A DNA stretch of 64,000 nt. Origin: Oxytricha trifallax (taxonomy: Eukaryota; Ciliophora; Spirotrichea; Sporadotrichida; Oxytrichidae). The notes under the pieces are model-generated. The model saw only the letters and a list, made by a program, of their open reading frames with translations, had not been told where the DNA came from and made no database searches. Position numbers and translations under genes: made by a program. The DNA lies in NCBI GenBank assembly GCA_000711775.1, contig ARYC01017283.1, positions 31,877 to 95,876 of the forward strand, given 5' to 3'. Shown one piece after another: positions 1 through 11,849 of this stretch (position 1 is the stretch's first letter; each line of letters opens with the position of its first letter).

Positions 1-1
1 C

Positions 2-739
2 AAGGTGAACGATTACTAATCATCTTACCAAAAGAATTCTTATGACGGATATTACGGGCAAGTACCATCAGAGAATGTAGGTTTCGCTGGAGCCCCAACT
101 AAAACCATAGACAACAAGCAAAAATTGAAGGGAGGGATGAACTCTCAATACGACAGACAACCCGATAATCAATACGATAGACAGTCCCCTCAAAAACACT
201 ACCCAGGTGCCACTGACGACAAGCCATCAGTTAGAATGCACGCTCCACCAGGTGGAAAATCCAGTTTCAGTATTGGCAATTAATTCTAAGAAGAATACTA
301 ACAGCCAGCTTTCAAATAACAAGATATGAATAAGAACAGAGGAGGTTACGGTGGTAACTAGGGCTATGAAGCTCAAAACCAAGCATAACCCAGAGGTAAA
401 TATCAAAATGACTAATTCAAGTCATCAAACGATATCTTCGGCACTGATAACAGCAGTAGTTACAACAACAATCAAGCTTTCGGTGCAAAGAAAGGCAAGC
501 AATCATATGGTAACTATGATAACTACGATGATAATTCAAATCAACAATACGGCAGAGGGAACTAGAGCAACAAGTATGATTAAAATTATGGAGGCGGCTA
601 TCAGCAGAAACAAACAGGTGGAGATCCAGTGTTCGGTCAAAGAGTCGAATCTGGAAGCAATTCTGGTCCAACTACTGACAAGTCATCAGTTAGAATGCAC
701 GCCCCACCAGGTGGAAAATCAACTCTTCAATTGTTTTGA
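2..739 (+). CDS. HN1/Jupiter-like Gly/Asn/Gln-rich protein, 3' part
   Basis: The frame is open from the window edge to TGA at 737-739 when TAA/TAG are read as Gln, giving 245 residues with the 5' end missing. It is low-complexity, rich in Q, N, Y and G. It holds two copies of a conserved peptide, SVRMHAPPGGKSSFSIG near residues 70-90 and SVRMHAPPGGK again at the very end. The PPGG.SSFSIG core resembles the repeat of HN1/JPT (Jupiter microtubule-associated homolog) proteins; this is recognition of a short motif and not of a whole domain. The second copy breaks after PPGGKS into STLQLF and stops, so the 3' end may cross an MDS/IES boundary near 718. Confidence 0.6.
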
Positions 740-903
740 AAATTAACAGTTTGATATGTTGTGTGATAATAGAATTAAAATATATTTGACTTGAAGTTAG
801 TTATGTTATTTGAGAAAAAACCTTTAAATTTGTAAAATTTATTCTTTAAATAAGTTGCTAATGAATTAATACAAACATGCTGAACACTAAGAGGAAGATC
901 TAA

Positions 904-2590
904 TCATAGTCCTGGCACATAAGCCCATAGAATATCCTTTTCCTTTTTGCCTTTTTTGTCTCCAATTTTTCTTTGAAGTTCCTCAGCTGATACGCCGAAT
1001 TGTTCACAGAATTACGCTTCTGATATGTGCAAAATTTCCTCAAACTTTATTACCTTTTATTGATCTTTAAGAATCTCACATCTTGGCTTTATAACTGTTG
1101 AGTAGTTGAATGCCAAAAGCAAGGGGAAAGCCTTTTCGTATTGCAAAGCTCTGCCTAAAGTTCTAGAGATGTAGGTAATTTTTGCTTCAAAACTTGCCCA
1201 ACTCTTAAGGAAAATATCTGGATGACGTCTAATCATGTTTCTAATATAGACATCGCTAACTTTTGTGTGCTTCTTGATTAGCTCAACTTTTCTTCTTAGC
1301 AAGTCTTTCTTGTTCTGGTAGATGAAATCTGGGTACTATACAATTATCTCAATAACTTCTTGTGCCTTTATGTGATGGAATTCTCTGAGGTAGTCAAAGA
1401 GACCAAGCATGGTTCCAACTCTGCTAGCGAGGATACCACCGGATTTAAACCCTGAAATCTTTAAATTATGTTTTTCATGCATATAAATTAGATACTGATA
1501 AACAGCTTTTAATATTCTTTTTCTCAACTTATGTAATATACTCCTTGTTACCTATATATTTATTGTTTTTATTGTTTCAACTAAAATAAAATTATAGATG
1601 GAATGTGAAAACTTACAATTTTGATTAGTTGTGGCTTTGTAAGTCTATATTTCTTGAATTCTCCCATGAATCTTTAGACTTTCTTTTACTCGCAGCAGAA
1701 TAAATAGGGGAATGACTTGAAAACTTGCATGACTTCTTGCTCTGTGAACCCATGATACAAATTGAAAAGGAACATGATTTCCTTCATTTGTTCTTCCAAG
1801 TTCATACTGATTAATTTAGGGCATTCAACAAGTGACTTCATTGCTTCTTACTCTGAAAGTCCCTTTGAAGACATCAATGAGAAGTATTTCTCAATATGCT
1901 CTTCGCTTTTTCCCAAAATGTAGGGATATTTCACAATAAGTGTGCGAAGTACGTCCAATTCAAACCCCTTTTTCTCAACGAAAATCTTGTGCATATTGTT
2001 CATGCCTTCGTTTTCAACTTTATCTAAGAGAATGAAGGATGGCTTGTATCTCATAACGTAGTTGATTTCTTCTTTAAGGAAACCATACTAATTAATCAAC
2101 TTTTACTCAGCTGGGAGAATATCATTCTCGAAGCTTAGATTTAGAGCTCTATCAGGGAATTTACTCATTTTCAAATTAGGGAAGTGCTCTTTCATTTTTT
2201 TGGGTAGGTCTGGTACTGCTTATTCAGCTTGTATAATCTATACAAAAAATTCAATCAAATACATTTATTCTAAAATTTCATCTTCGCTATACAGCGTTCT
2301 ATATTGGGTATTAATGAAATCAAAATGTATTTTACATGATCAGGTGTGAAAGTTGAAGTGCTTGCAACCTCTTACTACTATGATATCATTCTCTTGTTCA
2401 TTGAAGTTAATTACACAGTCTTTAAATCAGTTGAATTATTATTAAAAGAGCTGAATTGCCTTGAGTTCATACTCATCATCAATCTATTTTAGGTATTGTT
2501 TTGGAATAGCATTGATAGAGTCAAGTTTTTCATGGAAAAATTATTTTAATGGACAGCTTTGCTGATCAAAGTTTTACTCAAATTCATCAT
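904..2590 (-). CDS. mTERF-family mitochondrial protein
   Basis: Starts at ATG 2590 (MMNLSKTLISKAVHQ) with a Ser/Asn/Arg-rich presequence typical of mitochondrial import. Then come repeated two-to-three-helix units of the mTERF type, for example VLRTLIVKYPYILGKSEE and DVYIRNMIRRHPDIFLKSW, with the diagnostic YPYIL / HPDIF positions. Ends at TGA 904-906. An 89-nt intron (1528-1616, gtaag...ataag) joins IKI to LRKRILKAV in frame. A very short intron, about 23 nt near 2287-2310, is needed between the presequence and the helical region; its exact borders are uncertain. Family members bind mitochondrial nucleic acid and act in organellar transcription or ribosome assembly; the specific role here is not determinable. 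Divergent from the next gene on the other strand. Confidence 0.75.
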
Positions 2591-2760
2591 ATTTAATTAA
2601 CAATTATAAGATAGAATAAATTGTAAAAACATACTAAAATGTTTATTATTTAAAATAATATTATCACCCAAACAATATAATATAATTTAGAGGCTATAAT
2701 TTATTAGTCAACAATTAATAAATCAATATTTAACTTATAATTTTTAAGTTCGAATTTAAA

Positions 2761-5135
2761 ATGAAAACTATAGAAAGATCATGCAAATTACTATAAACCT
2801 TATTAATATTAGTTTTTCTGCTGCATTTCAGTTTATCATAAGATAAATCTAATGAAACTAATGTATATAAATTCTTTATGTCATTTACATTTTAAGATAG
2901 ATTGATACAAATGAATAAGGAGATTAACAAACCCTTGATCAAAACAAGTGTCAGCCATTCGCTATAATCTAGACTTATAACTTTAATAGAATGGTGCCAA
3001 CTACTAATCTATAATGGATGACTAAAGTAAGTTATATTTTCTCATTTTATTATGAATAGGATGGTTGTGACATAGCGCTATAACTCACAGATTAAGCAAA
3101 TTACACGAAAACTTTAATACCTGATTAATAAATTCAAATAATAGTCAATGGGCAAATTATGTTCAAACATGAAATAGAAATAATCCCTGATTTATTGAAC
3201 ACGAACAATTAAGATTTTAGTTATTAACTTATTGACAAAAATCAAAAGGAATTGAATTCTGGAAGTCTAAGGCTGTTCAAAATATTATAACCTACAAGAG
3301 TCTAAAACCTCGTAAGTTTTAAAAAACAATGAATTAGAATTATTATAATAAATTGAATGAATTAATAATTTTTGATATTCTAATCATTCTTTGAACTAAA
3401 GAAATTTAGCTTTTAGTTTATGAAAAATTATGATTGTATTATTTATAATTAATTTTTCTTAATTATTCTAAAACTATTGATATGTTCCTTTTAAACTTTA
3501 AACATGAATCAATTTAATTTATATAACAGTGACATTTTTTTATCCTAAATAATTGAGTAATTCGTTTTATTTTATTTCAAACATGGATCATGATATTAAT
3601 AATTCAATTAGCATACTTTAAAGTTTATAAAAGCATCTAGAAAAGGATTAATTTACCTACAATTTTTTAATTATCGACAGTACTTTAATCTTTGATGACA
3701 CTAAAATTGTGGATTACTTCCATCAAATCCAAAATTTGACTTAGAGCTTTCCTTACTACATGCTTAATTTCAATAGATCAAGTGATTTTTCAAAGATTTT
3801 CCGGCTTCAAGAAAGACAGCTCTCAGATTCTATTAGAAGTTTTACTATCTAGAACACTCAATTCCTTCTGCTATACTCTTAGGATATATTCAAAAGCAGA
3901 TATGCCATTTCAGATAAGTAAAAAAGAGAAATTTTAGAAATGATGAAACTTAAGGAAAACTAGACACTTAATCAGTTCAATTTAATGATAACTGATAGAC
4001 CTATATATTGCTCTGGACTTTCTGACATTTGTACATCTCAGGCTTTACTGCTTAAGGGTTAGTATTAAGATTACATTAACAAGGGTTAAGTGGATTTGGT
4101 AATAAGCGGAAATAGTGAGCAGTATGAAAGGACTTACCCTAAATTTGAGTATAAGAATTAAGATCAAAGTGATCCTACTTATATACAGAATGCCAAATAC
4201 CCAGTCTACGTTAATATCAACGGACCAAGGAGTATTTAAAGCTTAGATGAATGGGGATTACAGAAATAGCAGTGGTCTGCAATGTTAAGAAAACAGGCAT
4301 CATATGGAATGATATAAATCGCTCCATTTCAAGCATATTAACTTAGCTACAGCTAGTTTGATTAAAATGGCAACCAAATTGACAACCTAATAATTGAAAA
4401 AAAGCAGGCTATAAGTTAATTTATCAAAAACACTTTATTAAGCATCTTGAAAATAGTTCTTATGCTTGCAGTACTTTACTTAATCGGAATCTTATATATA
4501 TTTTAATCTTAGCTGTTTAGTTTGGAAAGAACTAATTGAAGTATAAGCAAGCAATCTTCGAGGGCATTCCAATTATAGATGACGAGAGAGGCTTAGCAAA
4601 CAAAAATTAAAGCTTAAATACTATTCAACATTAAAGACTAACAACTAGGGATCCAGATTAACTAAAAAGCTCAAATATGGACAACGAGGAGGGAGTTGAA
4701 CTTATGGATCTATCTCAATCTAGAAGAAACAACATCATTCATAGAGGCAGAGTACACTTTGACGAAAGCTCAATTCAATCAATTACAGATGATAATTTTT
4801 CAGTTTCCACTTAAGCAACAATGAGTTCTATAAAGTCCTAACCCCCTAACTTTCAATTTGGAATAATGGATGAACATTTTGTTATTAGAAATGCAAACAG
4901 AGACTTGATGGAGGATTTAGAGGAAAGTAAAACTACTGTTCCAAATGATAGGATGGCTCCATTTCAATAATTTATGGCGTAAAGAAACTAAGTTGCTAAT
5001 AAAGAGCAATAGAAATTAGCAGCAGAACGTATGAGAAGGGAGATTGAAAATAGGCTTAATGAAGATATTGTTGAGGTTAAGAAAACTAAAAAGACCAAAG
5101 TGAAATAAAGGAAAAATTAAGATAAGAGTAAATGA
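2761..5135 (+). CDS. Membrane protein with degenerate purple acid phosphatase domain
   Basis: Starts at ATG 2761 with a signal peptide (LLQTLLILVFLLHFSLSQ). A small beta-rich N-terminal part follows, split by introns near 2868-2905 and 3026-3058. The open block 3583-4500 aligns by eye with purple acid phosphatases: FLIIDS where GDxxYD is expected, FNRSSD for GNHE, TDRPIYCSG for HRPMYCS, and VDLVISGNSEQYERTYP for VDLVLSGHVHxYERTYP. All metal-binding residues of the family appear lost, so it is probably a non-enzymatic paralog. A transmembrane helix (about 4435-4500) and a charged cytoplasmic tail follow, ending at TGA 5133-5135. A frame change at about 4500 needs an intron, perhaps about 50 nt starting at GTACTT; the stretch 3320-3570 is a further intron or IES with unfixed borders. 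Confidence 0.65.
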
Positions 5136-5265
5136 ATCAATTTTATTACTAAGTTTTCATTTGTTATAGCACTATTTTTATTATTCTAGACAATTTAAAC
5201 TAAGAACAATATAGTTTTTCAATTTAAATATAAATAACATAAAAGGGTTCATTTCTCAGTCTTAT

Positions 5266-6249
5266 TCAAGGAATGATACCAGCAGTTTGTAGTTTATTTG
5301 ACAAATTTGAAATTTTAGCATCTTTTAGCTTGACTAATTACTCTAATTTCTTAATCTTAAGTTCTAATATTTCAATTGTTTCCTTCATTTGCACAATAGT
5401 TTGCTCTTTTTCCATGAGAATTTCATTGTCTACTTAGTTCTGGAGCATCATTTGTTTTTATTATTGTCTAGGGTCAGGCTGGCCCATAGCTCCAGCAGTC
5501 ATTGGATATTATTGTTGTTATTGATTGAACCCTGGAGCCATGAATTTGTTGTTCTCTTTGTTATTCATGAAATTATGCTGCATTTGTTATTATTAGCTGC
5601 TTGGACCACCAAAGTTCATGCCTGAATTGAAGTCATTTATCAAATCTGCGCTTCCTATGTCAAATTCAAAGTTATAGAGACATAAATCGATTCTTACCTC
5701 CATTAATGCCCATTTTGCCTTGCCTTTTCTCTTGATAAAGTTTGATCTAAATTTGAATTGATAAAAATGCTAATAACTTACATGATTTTGTAAAACCATG
5801 AGTATTCTCTCAACGATGTCTGGCACACAATTTACAGAGTCATCGATATCCTTTTTAGTCAAAGTGAAACCTAACTTCTTGAAGACTTTCTGATTTAAAG
5901 TGTTCCAATTGTAAGTTTTTTAACTCACTGAATGAGCTGCACTGTAATTGTGTATTTCTACTAGATGCGGTAAGAAATGTTTCACTACTTCAGCAACCAG
6001 TACTAAAATGGGTTGAATTAGAATCATTTCGAGAAAAAATTATAATAATCAAACTTGAAAATGGATGTATGTGATAACACTTTATGCTGATACAAAATTA
6101 TTTAAGAATAATAATTGGCTTATTTTAAATAACTTACCAGCATCTGAAAAATCTCTAGCGATGTTGCGCTTAGGTCTTGAGAGTGGAATCTCATCAACCC
6201 AATTATAGATAATTTGCATTTCTTCTTCATCAAGCGCAGGGATTTCCAT
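5266..6249 (-). CDS. SPEF1: SPEF1/CLAMP, calponin-homology ciliary protein
   Basis: Four exons (6138-6249, 5782-6002, 5698-5746, 5266-5654) join in phase to exactly 257 codons, close to the length of animal SPEF1 (236 aa). The N-terminal CH domain carries the SPEF1 signature IPLSRPKRNIARDFSD, then VLVAEVVKHFLPHLVEIHNY and NWNTLNQKVFKKLGF. A Q/N-rich linker follows, and the C-terminus is a coiled coil ending LEQLVKLKDAKI, as in the family. SPEF1 bundles and stabilises microtubules in the axonemal central apparatus and in ciliate cortical structures. The introns are 135, 35 and 43 nt, all gtaag...ag. The start is the first Met of the frame, preceded by AT-rich DNA. Confidence 0.9.
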
Positions 6250-6435
6250 TATTTAAAATTTATAACTTTTATAATTAAGTTGTTTGATTTCTTATTCTAT
6301 TATTTTAAATTTTTCAATGTAAAAGGTAGAATTATATGCAATTTGATTGAGTGAAGGAGTATGCTAAAATACTAAGATTTGAGGGCATATCAAAGAATTA
6401 AAATTGCGATTAATAATATCTTATTTGTGATAAAA

Positions 6436-6954
6436 ATGATACTTAAATTCTTGGGTGTAAGACGCTTTTCCACAGCTGCTACAAGTATGTAAAATTTATC
6501 GAAAATCACTCTTCTTTCATGTATTAATCTAACTATTTATAGGCGAATTCGGAAAGGTAAGCAAGAAATTCATAATTAACAAGTGTTTTTCATGAAACCT
6601 ATGTAGAAAATCATTAGCAAATTGAAAAACTAATTGAATTTTATAGAGAGTTGGTTTTATTGGATTGGGAAATATGGGACTTCCCATGACTGCAAACCTC
6701 GTACAGAGAGGCTTCTAAGTTAAAGCTTTCGATTTAAATCCAGCTACTCTCGAGAAGTGTGCTGAAGTTGTAAGTTTATGTGTAAAATTGGATAGAATTA
6801 TGATCATAAGGAATTTATATCAAAGATTACACTGATTATAAAAATAGATTGATATGATCTCATTAATTATTGATTCTTACAGTAATTGTTCTATAGGGTG
6901 TTAAGGCAGTAAAAACAGTTGGAGAAACTGCTTCAGATGTATGAAATATCAGCA
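6436..6954 (+). CDS. HIBADH: 3-hydroxyisobutyrate dehydrogenase, 5' part
   Basis: N-terminal exons of a gene that resumes at 25415. Exons 6436-6484, 6543-6556, 6647-6769 and 6897-6938 splice in phase. The start gives a mitochondrial presequence (MILKFLGVRRFSTAATS). The Rossmann nucleotide-binding motif VGFIGLGNMGLPMTANL follows immediately, diagnostic for the beta-hydroxyacid dehydrogenase family (NAD-linked oxidation of 3-hydroxyisobutyrate in valine breakdown). The last exon ends ETASD, then a gtatg splice donor at 6939. Downstream of that donor lie a TBE and a 14.3-kb IES. Removing both leaves an intron of 35 nt before GTTGATTAC of the next exon. All exon parts together give 318 codons, against 336 aa in human. 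Confidence 0.9.
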
Positions 6955-7131
6955 ATTTAATTTGTACATTCAAAACCCCAAAACCCCTGAAATTGTTTGA
7001 TTGAGTTTTTGATTGATGAAAGAAGACTATTAACGCATGCTTTATTAGGGTTTTAATAGGGTTTATGTAGGGGTTTAGGGTTATAATGTAATATAAATTA
7101 GTGTGTAATGCAAGTGTTTTATTTTTATTAT

Positions 7132-8581
7132 TCACTCAAACAGTACTTTAGCATCATGAGGCAGCTTTCTAAACTTTATTCTCCTATCCAACTTACAATT
7201 TAGTCTATTGTATGGTCAGCTCTGTGATTAGGCTTAATAATTATCTACTCAGCCATGTCTTTCATTCTACCTTTTATCTTATTCTAGTCTAGATATTGCT
7301 GTATTCTCTGTTTTGAATCTTTCTCTCTTTTGCAGCTATAGTAATCATTTCTTGCCATATCGCATTCACAAATTATTGCTGCTAGAGCCCATATATCCCA
7401 CTTAATATCACCATCTCTCCAGTCCTCTCTTTCTGGAAAGCAACCAGAAGTACCATACACCTTGCCAAGTCCTGAAGCTTCAACTCTCTATGATCTATTG
7501 AAATCTATTATTACTACTCTGAGAGGTGAAAAGCCAAGCATTATATTCTCAGGCTTCAAATCTCTATGAACATATCCAAGAGTGTGCAGCTCCTCAATGC
7601 TTGCAAACATTTGTAAGAATAAGAGGTAACCACTTTGATATCCATTAATCTTAAATGTAGTATATTAATGTCATTTAGTATAGAAGAAGACGAAAAGCTA
7701 CATGATCTTGAGCAAGCAGAATAGCATCGAGCTTTATTATAAATCTGCACTATCTATCTCTTGACTTCGTAAGTGCTTGGTATTCATTTACGAATTACAT
7801 TTGATACTTGTCATCGCATTCGAAGTAATTGAACGGATATATCTTGTATGCGAACGACTTATCTGTTATGACTTTCTTCTAAAATTTATCCTCAAGGATA
7901 AGATAACTTTCTTTACACACTTTAAGGTCAACTATATTCAATATTGGAAGTTTAAGTGCATGCATCTAAAGAGTGATTTTTACTATCTCTGTGGCTGGGA
8001 GGTTTCTTACTGCTTTAATAAGTTAATTTTCTTTCTTTACTCTTTGTTCCAAAGTTTCTAAAGGGTCTCTTGGCTTTCTTTTTTAAGGAAGACCTCACCA
8101 GTCTCTGGATCTATTACTTCAAACTTATTGCCATGATGGTTTTATAGATGAACTTTTAGATCTCTTGAATGATTGTATTATTTATTGCAGTAAGGGCAGA
8201 AATATTTTCCATCTATCTTATCATGCTTAAGATAGAGCTTGGGCTTGTTAGAATGCTGCTCTAAGATATGACGCTTAAGAGCAGATTTATAAGTGAAGTT
8301 CATCTCACACTCCTCACATAAATGTAATGCTTTTATTTCTTTTTTCTCTTCTTCCTCCTCTTCAACCATTTTCTTTGGAACTTCGCATTAAATTTCTTAG
8401 CTCTGCATTTCTATTTAACAACTGAATTGCTATTCAAAGTCTGATACCTAAAGTAAGAAAAATTTCAGGTTCGTACTAGGTAGAGGCATCGCAAGTCTCA
8501 AATTTCTTTTGATTCATGAAAGAAAGTTTTTGCTGGCTAATACCAAGACAATGCCGCTTTTCTAAGTAAGTTACCGCTCAT
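7132..8581 (-). pseudogene. TBE zinc-finger/kinase gene (57-kDa type), frameshifted
   Basis: Counterpart of the intact gene at 45704-47152. From ATG 8581 (MSGNLLRKAAL) a frame change leads to an acidic stretch, then two C2H2 fingers (CEECEMNFTYKSALKRHILE and CPYCNK). A kinase-like domain follows with VHRDLKPENI, an IIDFNRS segment where kinases have DFG, and EREDWRDGD. At least three single-base shifts break it: near 7975 between the finger linker and the kinase lobe, near 7610 just before the catalytic loop, and near 7165 close to the C-terminus. The coding sense of each piece is still clear, so decay is recent. Confidence 0.85.
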
Positions 8582-8739
8582 TTTATAAATACTATTAATA
8601 ATTATACAAGCTATTTAAATTCTACCTTTATACAAGAGTAAGAGCATATTCTCAAAGATTTAGAGAGGTTTAATGAGAACAGAGTACGAGACATTAGTTT
8701 TATATTTCTTAGATTAAATGATAATTTATAAACTAATTC

Positions 8740-8960
8740 ATCCATTTTATTCATTAAAATGCACCTAAATGTGTTTTGTGAAGTTAGGTGGTGCTCCTAA
8801 AGCTGTTCTTGTAAATTTAGGAGTGGAGATTTTAAATTTTAATTTTTTTAATGTACCTCCTAATACGGTTTTGAACTTTAATATAACCACCTAATTAAGT
8901 TTTAAATAAATTAGGAGCACTAATTAAATTAATTATTATTAGGAGCAATTTAATGGAGAA
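8740..8960. repeat. Imperfect short repeats between divergent TBE genes, copy 1
   Basis: Several degenerate units on both strands around the core TTAGGAGCA / TGCTCCTAA lie between the start of the kinase gene (-) and the 22-kDa gene (+). The same unit occurs in the same place in copy 2 at about 45345-45515, which suggests a conserved bidirectional control region of the transposon. Confidence 0.55.
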
Positions 8961-9142
8961 AGTTTGATAAAAATGGAAGTCAAACTTTGAAACTTGGAGA
9001 AAGTTCTTCCATCTTTCTCTTACTATCTTATTCAGGTTGACCTCCAGTTGGATCTCTCTATTAAGCAGTAAAATTTTAGTAAGTTTAGAATGGATATCCA
9101 TAATTTTAAATTTCATAAACATTCATAGAAAGTGGAAGCAAG

Positions 9143-9930
9143 ATGGAGTCTATGAATGATGCAATGAAGAGAATACAATCTCAAGAATTGATAGGAAAAT
9201 TTCGAAGTAAGGAGGACCTCTATAGATATTTGGTATAGGAAGGTAAGCTTTTATCAAATACTAATATATTAACCATAGTTGGGATTGTTCTTGCCAACTC
9301 AGGAAGGAACAAAAATATCATTCTTAAAAGCCTTACTAAGTGAAGAGAAAAAAGCTTTTAAGACCAATGAAAAAAAGATGATTGAGATACCTAACTACCC
9401 TGAAATCTCAGTGACAAATCTCTATGATTGATGCGATGAGTGATCCAGATGTTGCTCTGTACCTACCATCAAAGTTACAACTCTCAAATAAGTTGCCAGA
9501 GAGAAACTTCTTCTTTGAAGTTCTTGGAACTCTTAAACCAGAGTACTTAAGTGAAGTAATTTAAGAGGCTCATAAGAAACGCTACAGCATCTCTCCTGAA
9601 GAGAAAAAGAAGCAGGGAATCAAAATCAGTGACTCATGGCTGTAGGAACTGCAGAAGCATCCATTCATCTCAAGTAAGCATAGACTTCTAACTTTATAGA
9701 AAAAACCTGGTACTGCTATATATTTGATGAAAGAGCGCAGCAAATAAAACAGAGAGAGAAAGTCTCAAGTAAAGCATGAATTGAGTAGAGACTCTTCAAA
9801 GATTTCTAAAAGCCAGAAGAGATGAACATAGATGCAGGAGCTGGCACTAAAACAAAAAACATGGGCCCAAGCAAGCCTTAAGAGGAAGAAAAGAAAGAGA
9901 AGCGAAATCCCTTTACGGGCAAATTTAATA
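9143..9930 (+). pseudogene. TBE 22-kDa ORF, frameshifted
   Basis: Starts MESMNDAMKRIQSQELIGKF, almost the same as MESMNDAMKRVQAQELIQRF in copy 2 (44559-45140). An extra base near 9290 shifts the frame before LPTQEGTKISFLKALL, and another near 9428 shifts it after SVTNLYD. Later pieces read through to a basic Lys/Arg-rich tail. The function of this TBE protein is not known; the three TBE proteins are thought to act together in transposon or germline DNA elimination (established for Oxytricha TBEs as a group). Confidence 0.8.
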
Positions 9931-9941
9931 TGTGAACTTAT

Positions 9942-10990
9942 TCATTCGTTTAAATCTAAAACTTATTTATAAACACAAAATCTCCCTTCTCTTGCGCATA
10001 CTTTTGCTTTATCATCGCTGACTCTTTTAGCAGCACTCTTAATAAAATCTACTGTATCTATCTTCAGATCGTGTATCAGATGATAGAGCAGAAGTTTCTT
10101 GTAGTGGCCTTTTAATAGGCCCCAATATAGTTCAATTCCATTGAATTGAGGGCTATAAGGAACATTAAATACAGGTGTTATGTTTAGCCTTTCATATTCT
10201 CTCTTTGAGTCTTTAGTTTTATGAGCTGATAAGTTATCAACAACAGAATAATTTCTTATTCAGCATACTTATCTCTTAGCTATTGCAAAAATTTAATATA
10301 TTATTCAGTCTTAATAGAGCGAGGGTGGATAACATAAGTCCCAAGCCCACTATCTTCACTGATTCCACCAAGGATTGCATGAGTTTATACCTTAACCTTT
10401 TGATCATAAACTTCTATGTTGCTGTACCTCATATACCAAGACCTCGATATGAAGGTATTAAACGTGAATACTGCCTCATCAGCATGTATGAACTTTATAT
10501 TATGCTCTTAAGCCCTCTGCATTTAATCGAATATATAATTTAAATTATCCTTATAAAATGGAACATTAAAGTCGATCACTCTCTTAATGCGGTTGACTGT
10601 CTTATAAGATATACCATTCTTTTTATAGATATTAGCTATGGATTATGCAGAGATGTGTAGCTCAGGAAATTGGCGATGAAACATCACAGCCCTCTAGGCC
10701 AGAGAGAAATGAGCCCAGTATTTTAGAGTCTTATCATTAATAAGATAATCGATATGATGCTACTAGAATTTTAAAGGTCTTTTAGGCTTAGCATTAAGAT
10801 GCTATCTCTTTAATTTCAATGCTTATAGACAGTGTGACCTAACAGTAGCAGGAGATTTATGGAGCAGTCTTGCAATAGATGTGTAATTTAGAATAGGTCT
10901 GAGTTGATCACTATAATCATTACATCCATAACGCAACTTAAACAATTAATCTATATATTCACTGTCATAAACTGATCCCAAACCTCGCAT
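9942..10990 (-). pseudogene. TBE 42-kDa transposase, frameshifted
   Basis: Starts MRGLGSVYDSEYIDQLFKLR. An N-terminal helix-turn-helix region (SIARLLHKSPATVRSH) is followed by the DDE core of the Tc1/mariner-IS630 superfamily: HADEAVF (first Asp), then DNLSAHK (second Asp), then NGIELYWG (Glu). One base is missing at about 10241, in ctgttgttgataac where copy 2 has ctgtttgttgataat. The shift falls immediately before the second catalytic Asp, so the intact frame cannot make an active enzyme. The rest of the gene is open in the TAA/TAG=Gln code. Confidence 0.9.
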
Positions 10991-11849
10991 ATGCTCACTT
11001 AAATTACTGATATTTAAACCATTAACCTCTATATAAACCCTATTAAAACCCTAATAAAGCATGCGTTAATAGTCTACTTTCATCAATCAAAAACTCAATC
11101 AAACAACTTCAGGGGTTTTGGGGTTTTGATTTAGGTTGAATAGCAGTATTATATTTAGATTTGAAGAGATAAATTTTAAGTATAAAAATAGTATCATTAA
11201 TTTATATAAAAATTATATTAAATTTTATATCAAATTCTTTTGTTTGTATCAAATCTTTAAAACAAGCCATAGCTCACAAAGTTCACTCCATACAAATTGA
11301 AACTATCATGATTGTGATATTCCTAAAAAATGTGTTAAATGTCATGAAAAAATTCTTACCCCCCACAATTGATGTAACAGTTTAGAATTGAAATCACTGT
11401 AATTCTACAAGTTTAGGCTATAGATAGAATTGCTTTAGTTTATCGGTGAATCCTCCGTTTAGGCATCAAAAGCTGACATATCTTTTAGTCTAGACTCCTA
11501 AAATAAATGAGAGTTTATAGATTTCACTATCCAATTGTTAATTAATCTCTTTGTGTAGAAAAAATTAGCATAATTAACTATAAATACATTATAAGAAATC
11601 AAGGAAAGTAGAAAGAGATGGCCACTGCAGACCAAACATGAAATCACTATAGATATAAAGTTAAATTATTGGATTTTACCAGTTCAGTTAATTTAACTTG
11701 ATAAGAGACTTGCTCACAGGTTGATATACACTATTTTAAGCATAAGGAAACTAGAACTCTAGCGAGCTGCAGCCCATCTAGAATTGTAAAAATTTATATT
11801 TTTATGCTTGATAAAATTGAAAAAAAACTGTGTTTTATAAAAAAGAATT

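Larger units (their letters stand above)
6971..11128. mobile_element. TBE transposon, copy 1 (decayed), inserted in HIBADH intron
   Basis: A 4158-bp element with both ends CAAAACCCCAAAACCCCTGA in inverted orientation. The terminal inverted repeats run about 108 bp at each side, with few mismatches. The target ATT is duplicated (6968-6970 and 11129-11131), matching the ANT preference of Oxytricha TBEs. It carries the three standard genes in the order kinase (-), 22-kDa (+), transposase (-). Every one of the three carries at least one frameshift when compared with copy 2 or with its own conserved motifs. Its TIR sequence differs from that of copy 2 after the first 17 bases, so the two belong to different TBE families. 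Telomere-repeat ends and the three-gene content are established TBE traits; the assignment is firm. Confidence 0.95.

Noticed and set aside
2300-2480. In-frame TGAs in the mTERF gene as evidence for TGA as a sense codon
   Set aside because: Another frame gives an uninterrupted presequence, and a short intron reconciles it. All other genes end at TGA.
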